Source of the DNA: Diphasiastrum complanatum
Taxonomy: Eukaryota > Streptophyta > Lycopodiopsida > Lycopodiales > Lycopodiaceae
DNA: 64,000 bases
Assembly (NCBI GenBank): GCA_029204225.1
Contig: MU831915.1
Location: 33,017-97,016, forward strand
Direction: 5' to 3'
Shown here in pieces: positions 23,058-35,900 of this stretch; the stretch's first letter is position 1, and every line of letters begins with the position of its first letter. The position numbers and the translations under genes are program-made. The notes beneath the pieces were generated by a model that did not search any database, was not told where the DNA came from, and saw nothing but the letters and a program-made list of their open reading frames with translations.

Positions 23058-23620
23058 TGACTTTTCAAAGTTTATTAGTCTAAATTTCATTTGAATAAAC
23101 ACTTTTTGAAAGTGTGGAAATGATAGAATGCGAGTTTGAGTAGATTCAATTTGAATAAGTTGGGTACATTGAATCTAGACCCAAAATTGGTAGGATTAGC
23201 ATTTTGGTGGGAAAGCCAAGTGGCCAAATAGGATTTGGACCTGCTATAAAAGGATGTAACTCATGGAGAGAGTAATCTTCTCTCTTCTCTATCTCATTTC
23301 ATGCTTATACATGGTTCTCTTGGGTTCTACTATCCATTGGTGCACTATCTTGGTGATTGCTTGCAATTGTATGTGTAGAATGATCTATATTTGTTATTTT
23401 TGGATCCACACGTGTGAAATACAGTAGCTTTCTAATTTTGTACGGACAGCAACAGTACATAATCATTTCATTCAAGTTTGATCAAGTTCTATTAGTGCTT
23501 GCATCTCAAATTGTGTGTAGATGCTGATTTTTCTACATTGGTGAAATTGGTAGTGTATTTCTCTTTCTAGCCAAAGATCATTCAAGTAGATTGGATCTTA
23601 AGGATTTGAAATCTTTCACA
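23058..23620 (+). repeat. 3' LTR of copia derivative, 5'-truncated
   Basis: Aligns without length change to 22144-22706. I count roughly 15-20 substitutions by eye, so the LTRs are about 97% identical and the insertion is fairly recent. The solo LTR resumes at 23621. Confidence 0.9.
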
Positions 23621-24208
23621 GCTATGTGCCAACTTAAAAATTTGAAAGCGGCCTTACAACTGGCGCTTTTACCGAACACTGAATCCCAGAAGGTAATCAG
23701 AGTCAGTTTGAGAAAAATCCCACTTTATTAATAAATCTGAGAAGGTTTACATTTCAAGTGTGTGACCGACCCTAGTCTCCGGGGCGCTAGCATGCCAAGG
23801 CGAGAGCCATGACAACATTCCAGCAAGGGAGGCTGAGACTTGGTTGGAGCTCGCCCTGAGTCGCAACCCGCACTCCCCTATAGTATTGGTGTGATTCGGC
23901 ACCCCCCCCTCATACCAAGCACTCTACCCAAGCTGGTAAAGCACATTTTTCTCTCTCTAGGATTTTCTCTTTCTAGAAAGTCATTTTCTCTCTCTAGATT
24001 TTATTGATCCCCAAGCTTCCTTTAATCATGCCTAGATCGTGTGAGGTGATTGCACATCGATCTGAGCTCTCTGGACTCCGCTAGAACCGACGAACGGCTG
24101 GATTCTGGTCACAGTGGCGTCGAGAGCAGCGCCGGCGCCGTTGGCGCCGGGAGCAGCAGGGGCGCTGCTGGCGCCGGAAGTAAAGCTTGTAAAGGTAGCT
24201 TTACAACA

Positions 24209-24213
24209 CTATG
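24209..24213. repeat. target-site duplication, right copy (CTATG)
   Basis: Exact match to 21444-21448. Confidence 0.8.
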
Positions 24214-24507
24214 CGTGTCTTTGACGTTGGCAGTCGTGGCGATTTAAAACTTAAGATTGTAAAGAATGAAAGTGAAGGGGGTTGGAGAAAAGATAGGGAG
24301 TTGAGAAATGGAAAAAAAAAAGTGAGGGAAAAACTTTGGCAACAAATTAGGCACAGAAGATTGGGGGGGGGAAGAGAATGGATGTACAAATGTCTTTAGA
24401 AAAAGAAGAGGGCAAATAAGAAAGAGAAAGCGGAAAAAATGTTGAAAACAAGGAAATAAAATTGAGTCCATGAATGCTTTTTGTTGAACTTCATTCTTTC
24501 ATTCTTT
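24214..24507. other. no gene seen
   Basis: Purine-rich plus strand with a run of nine G at about 24363; no recognised content. Confidence 0.4.
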
Positions 24508-24995
24508 TCATTTCTTTTTTATAGGATACAAATAAGAGATCATCAGTTCATTGGGCATGTTCAATCTATTTGCCCTTCTTGTCTTCAGCATCTCGATTCT
24601 GTCGGTGGATCGCAACAACCAATCGGACGAAACGGAGCTACACATAAGGATTACGAGCAGATTGGGCCAAACATTGGGTGCATGTTTTCCATAAAGCCCA
24701 TCGTATACCATCGTTCCACGCATCAGATGAAATGTAAGATCTGCCCTTATTGCCACCAGAGCCATAACATAGTCTTAAATAAGCTCAAGGCTACGAGCAC
24801 TGCCTTTTACCATTCTGCTTGAGAATGCAGAAGGGCTATGAGGTTGGCTGGTGTCAGCTTTATGAGGTTCTCGACCTTGCTAGGTAATGTGTAGTCACAT
24901 CTTGTCGTGATATATGGATATTTTTTGATGAAGAGGGTCAGTTGTTCTGCATCGGGTATTATATAGAACTTCTGGTAGTAAAGTTGGTGTACTGA
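24508..24995 (-). pseudogene. decayed coding region of unknown family
   Basis: On the minus strand, from about 24995, a frame reads QLYYQKFYIIPDAEQLTLFI and continues through KLTPANLIALLHSQAEW. It then shifts frame near 24830 and resumes after a stop as MALVAIRADLTFHLMRGTMV, running to 24508. Residue use looks protein-like and the two frames join naturally, so this looks like a real but broken gene fragment. I do not recognise the family. A Pro/His-rich minus-strand stretch lies further upstream (25.0-25.65 kb), which together would resemble a retroelement gag region. Confidence 0.3.
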
Positions 24996-25759
24996 AGTAG
25001 GTCCACCATGAATATCATCAGAGTGGGGAGGGACGGTGGAGGTGGATGGAAGGTCTATTTTTTGAGGAGATGAAGCAATAGGGGTAGAGAAGCAACGTGG
25101 GGTGAGGTGGTGCGAGTCGGAGAGGCATATTCTAGCTCAGGCATGGTGGGGTTGCATTGGAGTGTGGAGGTGGTGGCTTGGCCTGAGCGGCATATTGGAG
25201 ATCTTGGTCGAAGGTGTGGTCTCCACCAGTTTGGAGGTCGAAATGGAAAAAAGTGAGCTGGAGTTGTTTGTAGTCGATGATGGAGGTGAATTCGATGAAT
25301 GGGAAGTCTAAAATGGTGCAGGGATGGCGGATGGACGGATCTTGGACAATGGCATTATGGTTTGCAATTATCGCATGGTGGCAGAGGATGAGGGTGGTGG
25401 GGTGGTATTGGTGGCAATTATAATATAGGGCATGGAGCTCGTTGTAGGCTAGGCAGAGGGCATTTGGAAGGGCTGCGGTAGTTGTGCAGCAGTGCTTGAT
25501 GTGCTCTGCAAGGGCTTCTGTTGGTGGCTCTGGTGAAGCTACTGGCTTGTACTCCAGTGCATACTGTACCTGTCATGTGTTGTGAAGGTGAAGGGAGAAA
25601 CGGGAGTGGAACGAAGAGAGGGGGATCTTGCATGTGATCTAGCTTCAATTGGAAGCGTCAATCATGAGGAAAAGTAATAATGGCGCAAGGTGCCATTGGG
25701 ATGGATCAAACTATGGGTTTTGGATTGGAGGGTCAAAAATAGGGTTGCCCCTAATGATT
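24996..25759. other. GT/GA-rich plus strand, no gene assigned
   Basis: Minus strand reads as several short Pro/His/Ser-rich pieces in different frames. No domain is recognised; it may be the decayed N-terminal coding part of the region to its left. Confidence 0.3.
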
Positions 25760-26640
25760 CATCTAACAGGTCCAACTGGTCTCCAGAACGAAAATGCTCT
25801 CCTTCATGTAGACTGTTCTTGAGTCAACTTTTGTGAAAAATCGGATGCATTTGAGCTCCTTCTAGGAGGTCCAACTGGTAAGCTAAGGATCCGATCTTTT
25901 ACAAGATCTAACATAGTCCTCTGTACCTAGGGGACCATTTGTATTGCTTGCCAGTACGCATTACACTAGAATCCTATAGGATTCTTCAATACTCCCAAAC
26001 TCCCATTTGAAAGTCTCAAGGCGATTATTTCAGATTAGCATAATGCCAGTTCCTATCTTGGGTACACTAGACATTCTTACGTGCTATCTATAGCATTTCG
26101 TGCATGTAGAAAATCCGATACCTTCTAAAACTTGATCATACGAGTCTCTAACGAAATGAGTGATATAGGTTTAAAACTGTACATAAGCATGAACGGGCTA
26201 TAGTTGATAGCCAAATGCTTACTATAACTTAATCTCCATCAAGGATAACTTCCTCTCCGAGGAGATTGCAATCAAAATGTAGATATCATCTGATCTTTTG
26301 ATCACATAGGTAAACATGTTCTTAAACGATCAAGTATAACTAGAATCTGAACTATGATTCGTCAATCATAATTCATCGGATTCTTGTCCTATACTTAATA
26401 AGAGAACGCGATACCCTAGCATCGGCAACTCAATCAAGGGCAGATACACTTCCCAATGAGATTGCCACCGGAAAATATCCAAAAATGCCCTTACTTTAGC
26501 CATGGCACAAAGTGTCATTCCAAAGTTAGGGTCCAATCTAGAATACGTCTAGAATTTACTCTTAAGTTCTAATCTAGAATAATTTAAGATTCATCGGAAT
26601 CCCATTACGTGAAGTTCTAACTTTTGGCAACCAACAACTC
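25760..26640. repeat. dispersed AT-rich non-coding repeat, copy 1
   Basis: Shares GGTCCAACTGGTCTCCAGAA, AACGATCAAGTAT and GATTCGTCAATCATAATT-type blocks, in the same order, with 33.3-33.9 kb. Part of it also recurs in 35.2-38.6 kb. There is no reading frame. The other copies adjoin LTR/polypurine junctions on the minus strand, so this is probably the 3' internal non-coding part of an LTR-element family. Confidence 0.55.
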
Positions 26641-27417
26641 TCCAACTCTCCTGAGTCTCTATCTGTTTGTGCAATCTTGCTATTTATTAGTACTTTTCAT
26701 TTTGTTTTCTGAATGATATCAAACAATAAGTGAATTTAATAAATGTGTTCATAAAGATTGCAATCAAAACCTTTGCAATATGATTTATTTATGAGCCTAT
26801 TAAAACATACCTTATTGTCTCTCTTGGCTATTGTTGATACATGTGTCATTGATCTTCTTTTCATTGCTTATCAACACCAACACCACATTAAACAATTAAA
26901 AAGTTTAATAGTGTATTGATTAAAAAAAAATTAAATAACAAATATAACATTATCTATCTATTGTATTTTTTTTTACAATCTTTACTAAATCTAATTCTAA
27001 ATAAGCGACAATTTAAAATCTTCAATAAATTTAACTATAAATTAGTTGTACAATCTAATGTAGATTTGTCGATTGTTCTTCCAGCATCATTATTTGACTT
27101 CTTGATTTCGTTTGAAATCTCGTGAGCAGTGCATGCATCTAACTTCTATTTACATACAATTCTAAAAAATATTCAACTTAGACTAGTTACAATATGTTTA
27201 CAATAGTCAAAAGATATAATTTCAATTTATCTGTAATCTATGATATCTAGATCTAACATATATATATAGTCTCAAAACTAAAATCATAATACATCTAAAC
27301 AAGTATCAATTTCAATCCTAAATGAATTTAACTTTCAATCTACAATTCAAAAATCATTCAACTTTACAACATCTATAATTCAAAAGAACATGTTGATAAT
27401 GAATACTCATCAAGCAA

Positions 27418-27420
<3 letters not shown>
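26641..27420. other. AT-rich, no gene seen
   Basis: Includes a 69-codon plus-strand frame at 26916 with strongly Asn/Lys/Ile-biased composition, judged chance. Confidence 0.4.

Positions 27421-27498
<78 letters not shown>
27421..27498. repeat. (TC)39 microsatellite
   Basis: Seventy-eight uninterrupted bases of TC. Length is likely to be polymorphic. Confidence 0.98.
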
Positions 27499-27502
<4 letters not shown>

Positions 27503-28700
27503 TCTCTCAATCCCCCAATTTCAAATTCTTTCACTCTCATTTCCATTCATATTGTTCTTCTCTTGAAAAATGAGCACACCTCACTCTAAACAATGAGAAT
27601 GCAAGATGAGACTTCATAAATGTCCTACATGCAAAGTGAGTCTACCCCCTCCCAAAAAGTGCGCAAGTTTTTTCCCGCGCCTTTTTTTTTGGAATTTTTT
27701 TTTTTTTGCGTAATTGTGCCACACCCATGGCCTAGAAACTTGCCATGTGTGGCAAGTTGGCAACCAAAAATTTCACTCTCTATAATATAGCCATACATGG
27801 CAAAATTCTAAGGTTTTGCATAACCACCATGTGTGCCAATGCCACACTCAATAAATTCTAACAATTTATTTTCGATAGATGATGGCGTGGCATTGCCACA
27901 TGTGGCTTAGCAATGATCAAAAGTCTATTGGTAAGGTGGACCTCCAGCACTATTTATTATTATAGTGTGGAAATGCCATGTGCCATTGCTTGTGACCATT
28001 GTCACACAAGACCACATGAATTTACGAGTCATCCTTTGTTGTTTGCGTGACTATGAGTGCAAAAGAAAACACCTCAAGATCCTACTTATAAGACCCACAC
28101 AAAGGAATAATAGTGAGATAAAACCACGCAACCAATGAGAAGCTATTGATCAATCTCCAACAACATTGCCCCCAAGTCACATGATAGGATGCACGTGTAG
28201 AGAGAGAGAAAACTGGCAATGAAAAAGGAATGGGAGTAGGACGAGTTTTCCTATGAGTATATAGGCCTCGCTTTCTCTATGCATGCCCCCATGCAAGCTT
28301 ATAGTATTCCCATACATCTGGTTCATTATTGTTGATATTCTACACCATCCCAATAACTCTCAACCTCATGGCCTATAATGTCAAGATGAGATATAGCTTT
28401 CCCACATCTTCAAGAGAATCATCTTCTAGGATGGTAATGGAATTTTGAAATCTCCATAACCTAATAAGAGCATAATCACAAATGCTCGCATAGAAACACT
28501 ATATGAAAGAGCTTGTTATATAGCATATAGGTCTATAGCCTCATTCGCATCATCCTTATTCTTTAGCCACCAAATTAACCTTTCACTGGCTACAATTGAT
28601 TGACCCAATGTCCAAGCCTACCACAAGTTGAATACTAAAAATTGAAATGAAAAAAACAAAAAAACACAGCATGTTACTAGTGATATTACTGCTGAACAAC
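27499..28700. other. no gene; CCACATG/CATGTGG-rich stretch
   Basis: Between about 27715 and 28020 the words CCATGTG, CCACATG, GTGTGGC and GCCACA recur in both orientations at short spacing, suggesting diverged inverted repeats. Otherwise nothing recognised. Confidence 0.35.
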
Positions 28701-29657
28701 GGCAAGTGAATACGAGTTTAAGTATGACACGATAAACAGGGGACAAAGAAATGCATTAAATCATGAGAATAAATGCTTCTAGTGTGTACTCAGAATTATC
28801 GCGAGAAAATGGAATTCAAGAATGCATCTTCAGAAGAGCAACAAAAAGCACATCATTTCACTAGATTGCTTCACATGGAAAGCACAGACACAATCAGAGC
28901 AATTACATGCTCTTTCCCAGACTACATTTTGTTGTCATCTATGGTGGGCGTAAAAGTTAAGCATGGAGTATGATATTCTCCTTTTTCCATGCTAATCCTT
29001 TGATGTTTAATGTTAAACCAGTCATACTTGAAAGTTTCTATGATCATTGATTTTCAGGCGAAATTAATTCACAATGTTGTCAAAAAATTTTATAATAGTC
29101 AGGTTTGAGAATGTGAGTGTGTATACATATACCATAGACTACACATGTATGTGATAATTTATTTGTTAATTTGCTTACCTAAATTTACATCTCTATTGAG
29201 AGGCACGTGGCATGTGGCACCAACTCAACTAGAAAGATATAAAAAATCAAACCAATCCATATATCCAAAAGGTAAATCTTCAGCCTGTATATGCTTTGTA
29301 CTGGCTGTAAACAGAACAAAAAAAAATTCAACATTAGTTGATGTTCAAAGCTTATGGAATCACCAGAAGCCTTCAGAAAAGCAACTGTCATTGATTTCTA
29401 TGAAAAAATCATAATGGATCGTACACTCTTACAGCATCAGAGCATTGACATGTAATGTCCAAAACCTGTGAAAGACATTCAAGAATCTTGGCAAAAATAC
29501 ACATATCACAATTTAACAGCACCAAATCAGGAGTCTCGAAAGGCTAAGAAAAGTATCATTACAGCATCTTCGTTATGGATAAATGTTTAAATTATCAACC
29601 CACAAAAAATTACCAGATGAGATTGTTACGCATGCTTGGTACAATCCATTCTCATAA
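28701..29657. other. 3' flank of the Expp1-like gene
   Basis: Should contain the 3' UTR and polyadenylation site of the minus-strand gene. A TTTATT (AATAAA on the minus strand) occurs at about 29158 but other weaker signals are nearer. No other gene recognised. Confidence 0.4.
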
Positions 29658-29969
29658 TCAGAAAAAGTTGTTGTATTGGCTCGTAAGAGATCCCTTGAGA
29701 TTACTATAAAGATTATAGAGTGAGTACTGGTGGAGACTATTGATCTGATACCAAGAATTCATCACTTCATCATGCTGGTCTGTGCCAGAGAATGTCACTT
29801 GAATGCTTAGACTGCAATCCACCTTCCCCCCATTGGTTTTGCAACTAGAAGTACGTATTGCACAGTCCTGCTTCTTTAGACAGACAAAGGATGTTTTGCC
29901 TTCACAAGACTTGCACCCATCATCTTTCCACAGCATATTGATTAACCTTCCTTTGTCAAAATTCAGAAC
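29658..29969 (-). CDS. Expp1-like gene, exon 3 (residues 141-243)
   Basis: Starts VLNFDKGRL, carries six of the eight cysteines, and ends LTSQYNNFF followed by a stop. Confidence 0.88.
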   Translation of the reverse strand, partial: VLNFDKGRLINMLWKDDGCKSCEGKTSFVCLKKQDCAIRTSSCKTNGGKVDCSLSIQVTFSGTDQHDEVMNSWYQINSLHQYSLYNLYSNLKGSLTSQYNNFF

Positions 29970-32900
29970 CTGCAAAGAAGGAAATCATAACGCTAACTTC
30001 CACAATTTCAAATAAGCAAAACACAAATGGACATCAGAAATATTTACCAGTGAGAAACTAGTCACAATGTATGTGTTATCTGCAACAAAATGTGGCGGAG
30101 ACTTGGCTGCAAATTTGCTCCCTGCAAATGCTACCATAAATCCTCCTGCTTCTGCCTGCGATAAGAAATGCAATTTGTGCTCAGGTTTAGATATAAACCA
30201 AAATCCATAAACGCAGTATACCATACATCAATGTTCACCAGCTGTACTAACTTACATTAACAACCACAGTGCAGCTGTTGCAAGCAGTGCAAAAACATGA
30301 AACAGAAGATAACATATTCTACATTGATCAAAGTTAACCATGGCCCCAATTACATATTATTCCGTATATCTTGATGTTGCACTATGCACTTATTCCTTTA
30401 CATATGACAGTGTTCAAAGAAAGATCACCAGAGCTTTCCATTCCCCAATTGTTGCTGCCATAGAAATTGGATGATTGACTAGGATACAAACAGAATGTAA
30501 TTGTGGACCCAAAATTTGAAATTTAAAACATTCTGGGAAGAAAAATCACAAACAAAACCAGTAAAGGGCATAACTATTAGACAGAAATAAAGCTCACCAG
30601 AAAATGCTAAACAGATTGATGAATTTAGGAACATGAGAACGAAAAGTCAAAGAAAGTTTGAAGCAAAGAAAATCACAAGAACATAGTGAACTTGGGATGG
30701 GCATCACCTAACCAGATGTCCCCAGTCCCTCACAAATATATATGCTATCCAATCCTCGCAACTTGCTACACTGGCCAACACTTTTGCAGTTGTCCATTGA
30801 CCCTCGTCGCAAAAAACACATCCCAAAAATAATCCCAAATCAAATTACTGGTAGCCGCAACAAAAAAATCAGCTACCTTTATAAGACTTTCTATGAGCTT
30901 TTCACCTGTCAATACACTGATTGTCATAAAATCGTGACGTATGTTTGCAATTGTGGAACAGTATACCATTCGAGAATTTTTGATATTTCGGAATGGAAAG
31001 GTTTGTGTACCTACTGATGATGAGCTCAAACGCAAGATTTTGTTTGCATGTCATGACATACCCTATGCAGGACATCCCGGTATACACAGAACTCTTGACT
31101 TGGTCAGAAGAGAGTTTTATTGGCCAAAACTCAAGCCATATGTCGAGTCATATGTGATTAAATTCAAGCCCTGTCAACTGGCTAAGGCTGAACGCCTTAA
31201 GGTTGGTGGTTTGTTGCATCCAATGGATATCCCTGATAAGAGATGGGAAAGCATATTAATGGATTTTGTAGTAATTCTATTTGGCAGGTTAACCAAGTTA
31301 GCTGCGTCATACCAGTTAAGTCAACTATTAAGGCTTCTGATTTAGCTTAGATCTTTGTTGAAAGATTATTTCGGTTGTATGGACTGTCGAGTGACATTGT
31401 TAGTGATAGAGAACCTAAGTTCACTGGTCACTTCTAGTCAGCAGTATTCCATAAACTGGAAGCTTCCCTTCGTTTTAGTTCTTCTGATCATCCTGAATCA
31501 AAATGGCCAGATGGAAAGGAGTAATCAAACTATGGAAGATATGTTGAGGACATATGTTTCTCACAGGCAATCTCATTGGGAAGATTACCTTCCTCCGATT
31601 GAGTTTGCATACAATAGTAGAAAGCATTCTGCTACAGGTTACAGTCCTTTTATGCTTATGTACGGTTTTCAACCTAGACCTCCTGTTAATGTGGAGACGA
31701 AATATATTTAAGATCCAGAAGGTTGCAGATTTCCTGCATGATATGCAAGAAATGTTGCAAGTGGCTAAGGATAGTATCCGGAGATAGAGCTAAGCATTAT
31801 GCCTATCTTAAGAGATCTCCCAGAGATTTTAAAGTTGATGATTGGGTATTTCTTAGAATACCGAAAGATTCTAAGACGTTATGTACCGGAAAGCATTATA
31901 AACTGTCTACCAGATATTGTGGACCGCTCAGGACTGTACAAAGAATCGGTTCTTTAGCTTATGAACTAGATCTTCAAGGCAAATCTATTGCACATCCAGC
32001 ATTTCATGTGAGCCGATTAAAATTAAGTTTACATGAAGGTGATACAGTTGGATTTGATGAGGATCTATCCCACCTAGAAGGTTTATCGCTTAGTGTACCT
32101 TTGGAACCTAAGGAAGTGCTCAAAACCATAGATAAACAATCGAGGAATGGTTCTATCTCTGAGTGCTTAATTCAATGGAAAGGTCGGACTGAGGATGATG
32201 ATTCGTGGGAGAGAGTTGATAGCATAAAAGAGAATTTCCCTAAGTTCCGCTTCTGAGGACAGGAGCAATTCAAGGGGGGGTAAAATGTTGCGTCCACGTC
32301 CAGGATATAGGATTCGGCATAATCCTAGACTTATTGGTTACGGTACTCCAGTGCTCGAGTTTATTGGTAACGCCACGTTATTCCGGACAAGGCCAATAAG
32401 GTAATTAATACACACTAATTGGAGTTAGTACATGATTTAGGACACTCAATGCATGTATAGAGTATCCATAGCAATGGAATTTCTCAATTGGGGAGTTTAG
32501 GCCTTGCGTGACTACATGCATAGGAAGGTCTTGGGTCTATTTATTCCTTGGAAACTTGCCCTACTCCATCATTGTTGTGGTGATTCATTGCCAGGTCCTC
32601 TCACTCCACTCTTGCTTCCTATTCCTTGGCTCGGGGGTGAAGCTTTTGGAAATTGATCGGTTACTTCTACTTGGTTGGGTGGTTTACTCCACAGTGTGTT
32701 CTCTTGTGTTTGGACTTCCAAGCAGGATCTTGAGGAGCTTTCCCTTACAATTTCCCTCGAATTGCACACTAGACGTCCAGGCAAGTCTCCTTGCCAAAGC
32801 CCTACATAGCATCACCTCCTTGTCATCCCCCTCCAAACGCTGCACCCAAGCCCCTCCCACTGGGAGTAATTAGGACATCTCATTGCGACACATTTGCAAC

Positions 32901-35900
32901 CTAACTGACCACATCTCCCGCTACCCGATGAGTCACTACCAATTCCATGCAAAATCCACCATCATAAGTTCTACGTCTCACCAAGCTATTAATCATGATG
33001 ATATCTTATGAGGCCCCAATCCTCACATCATCACAATTAATATATTGGCTAAGTTGAGAACCCCGACCGATTACAAGATTGACTCCATGGTTAGATATAA
33101 CGAACTATGGTTAGTTAAGTATGATTAGTTAAGGGCATGACATACTTCCCCATTTAAACAAGTTATATCCTCAAAACCTAAAGTTAGGGAAGTTGGCTAT
33201 TCCCCTTGTTCCTTTGAAATGCGAGTGGTCCTTACATCAAAAAAGATACTTGGTAACAATACATTTATATAATCAATAAATTCACAAAAAATGACTCTTC
33301 CAGCAGGTCCAATTGATCTCCAGAATCCGGATGGTCCTTATCATGTAAGCTTACATGAAAAATGGGATGTACTTGATTTCCTTTCGAGAGTTCTAATTGG
33401 TCAATGGTAAGCCAAAGATCCAATCATGAGCTCATAAGTTGTAATGCTCATTAGTTTGGAAATCCTTCGGGATTCTCAAATACACCCAATCTCCATCGAG
33501 AGCCAACTATCTCTAATCAAAGACAAAAAAGAAAAGGAACAAAGATATTTCCAAGAACCATCATCTTCATATATCATCCTCACCTAACGATCAAGTATTA
33601 ATTTGTGATTCATCAATCACAATGATTAGGATTTGAATCGTGATTTATCAATTATAACTCATTGAGTTGTTAATCCATACTTGATAACATGAGGATGAAC
33701 AAGAGCATGTTCAAAATGTGAACAATACTACTCTCACAAGACGTATGAGCCACTCTTAAGTCCTTTCCATGTTAGCTGCATCAAATTGAATAACCTTTAA
33801 GTTTCAATCTAGGCTACATCTAGATAACATCACTCGTAAACTCCAATCTAGAATAACTTAAGATTTCCCAAAAGTTCATCACATGAAGTTTTGACTTTTG
33901 GTCCATGCTAAACTCCAACTCCATCTAAGTTTTCTAGATAATTCTCTAGCAGTTCAACTTATTTCCAATCGGAAAATAATTCAAACCCAGAGTTCCTATG
34001 TATCCTATGTACATAACCATCCAAGTCCCCAAAATGAATCACTTTGATTGTGAATTAAATACAATACATATAACTAACAGTAATAGTGAATAATCTCACA
34101 TTATAGTTGTTAGGATCTAGTCATGGATCCAACATATTCTAACAAGACCGGTAGCTCGAGAGGTCCTAGGACCAATTTGAGACGATCGATGACTCACCAT
34201 CAAAGGAACCTGAGGCCAGTCGTGTCTAGGTGTGTTGCAATCGCAACCCGATGTACTTGCACATGACGTGCTACGTGGCGAGTTCAATAGAGGCTAGAAA
34301 TGACATACAACTGACCAAGTTAACCCGTAATTTGGCAGGCAGTGACTATCAACTACAGGATGTTGCTGACCAGCGGCGAGTTCAAACTACGCCAAACTGC
34401 TCCACATCTGGGTTGACTTTAAGAAGTTATTTCGAACCCAATTTATTCCACCAACTGTGCATGACTTGTGTGGTCTACCTCGGTCACATTGTGACGACAG
34501 AGGAGATAGTTGTAGATCCAACCAACGTGGTTATAATATTGAGTTGGCCTTGGCCAACTAATATTCATCAGCTACGCTCTTTTTTGCGCTTTTGCGTATT
34601 TTATCACAGATTCGTCGAACAATTTTCAGGCACTGAAGGAAGTGGTGGCCACTGCACCTAAGGACTCCAAAAGCCATTTCATTTAGAGGCCGATGCAAGT
34701 GACATCACAATAGGGGCAGTCCTCAGCTAGGAGGGGAGGTCAATAGCTTTTGAAATAAAATCCTAACTCCCACTCAGCAAAGGTACTTGACACATGAGAA
34801 GGAACTGTATGCAATTATACATTCATTCAAGGTGTGGCGACACTATTTACATGGTGCCAAATTTTATGTTTATATAGACCATCATACTGCTTTTGCAATC
34901 AGCCAAAATCAAAGGGTCGCCAGCAAGCACAGTGAGCCGAGCTGATGTAGGAATTTCATAACTTGGCAGTACCTTGACACATAGGGAAGTGAGTAGGCTA
35001 ACATGTGTCATTCATACATTTGACCTAGTCGCATGTCTCAATTGGAGTGTCTGGTTCCTCTCAAGGTTATTAGTTACAAAATGGCCTTGATATAGAATTA
35101 AATCGAGGTGTAACCAACAATCTCGAACACCGAAGGGCAAGTCTAGAATATTAGAACTATTCCAAATCTTTAGCTGAATATGGCCATAACATTCTTCTTC
35201 CCTTAAACAGGTTCTGTCCTCAGAACAAGAAAGGAAAAATCTGGGATACTGTTTCTCAACTTTTAACTTCTACCCAAGAATCATTATCCTCAATCTGATT
35301 TCTTTATTTGAGCAAATACTCAAAGATATAGAACTTATCCAATTGTTTGTCTCTACACTGGAGTATCAATTCAAAATCAAAAAATACACTAACCTATAAA
35401 TCTTCCAAATGGGTTGATCTTCTCCAAATAATAGATATCATTGTCATGTAATCACAATTACACGAACCATTGGGTGAATCAACTCTTTATTTCAGAGATC
35501 AAGTCCTAAAGCTAAAGAAATTCCATTTTAATTATAGTCTAAAATCTGTTCACAATTTCTTGTAGATAATAGTGCTTCTTGGTATGTATATTCTTAGAAT
35601 ATCCAAATATTCTAAGCACAACAATTCAGTCAACCAAAATCTCTAGGAGATCCATTAAGTTTCAAACATCCGTAACTCATTCCAAAGCACTGCGGTTACT
35701 CTAACGAGTTAGTTAGATTCTTATGATTCGTCAATCATAATTCTTTGGAATCCCAAACCATACTTGATTCTTTAAAGGATATTGGAGTATATGTCCAATA
35801 CATAACTCAGGAAATATAAGAATCATTCCAAAATCTTTTTCCCTAGGAAAATACTGGATTTTAAGAATATACTTCATATGAGATTCTTAATCGAAATATG

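Larger units (their letters stand above)
22057..23620 (+). mobile_element. copia-like deletion derivative with paired LTRs
   Basis: A complete 650-bp 5' LTR is followed by an initiator-Met PBS, about 340 bp of leader, and a 563-bp copy of the LTR lacking its first 87 bp. LTR ends form the inverted repeat TGTGAAAGATT / AATCTTTCACA. Flanking bases are ACTAT (22052-22056) and GCTAT (23621-23625), a 5-bp target duplication with one mismatch. One deletion removed gag, pol and the first 87 bp of the 3' LTR. Superfamily is inferred from the PBS and from similarity of leader style to the other copia elements here. Confidence 0.85.
21449..24208 (-). mobile_element. solo LTR, split by a younger copia insertion
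   Basis: Plus-strand ends TGTAGC (21449) and TTTACAACA (24208) match those of the edge LTR at 1098-2015. Exact 5-bp duplications CTATG abut both ends, so this is a complete solo LTR left by LTR-LTR recombination. It is interrupted at 22057-23620 by a copia derivative; without that insert it is about 1.2 kb. The segment at 23.72 kb reads AATAAA on the minus strand, giving minus orientation. Near 24110-24180 there is a GC-rich patch with repeated GGCGCC. Confidence 0.85.
30940..32749 (+). mobile_element. 5'-truncated gypsy chromovirus in intron 1
   Basis: Integrase, chromodomain, polypurine tract and 3' LTR are present in order; RT, protease, gag and the 5' LTR are absent. It lies antisense to the host gene. 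The LTR belongs to the same family as the one at 45512-46034. Confidence 0.85.

Noticed and set aside
27421..27498. possible CRISPR-like or satellite array
   Set aside because: Simple dinucleotide repeat without spacers; plant nuclear DNA.
28773..28973. 66-codon plus-strand frame downstream of the host gene
   Set aside because: No domain, no conserved features, and no supporting splice or promoter signals.
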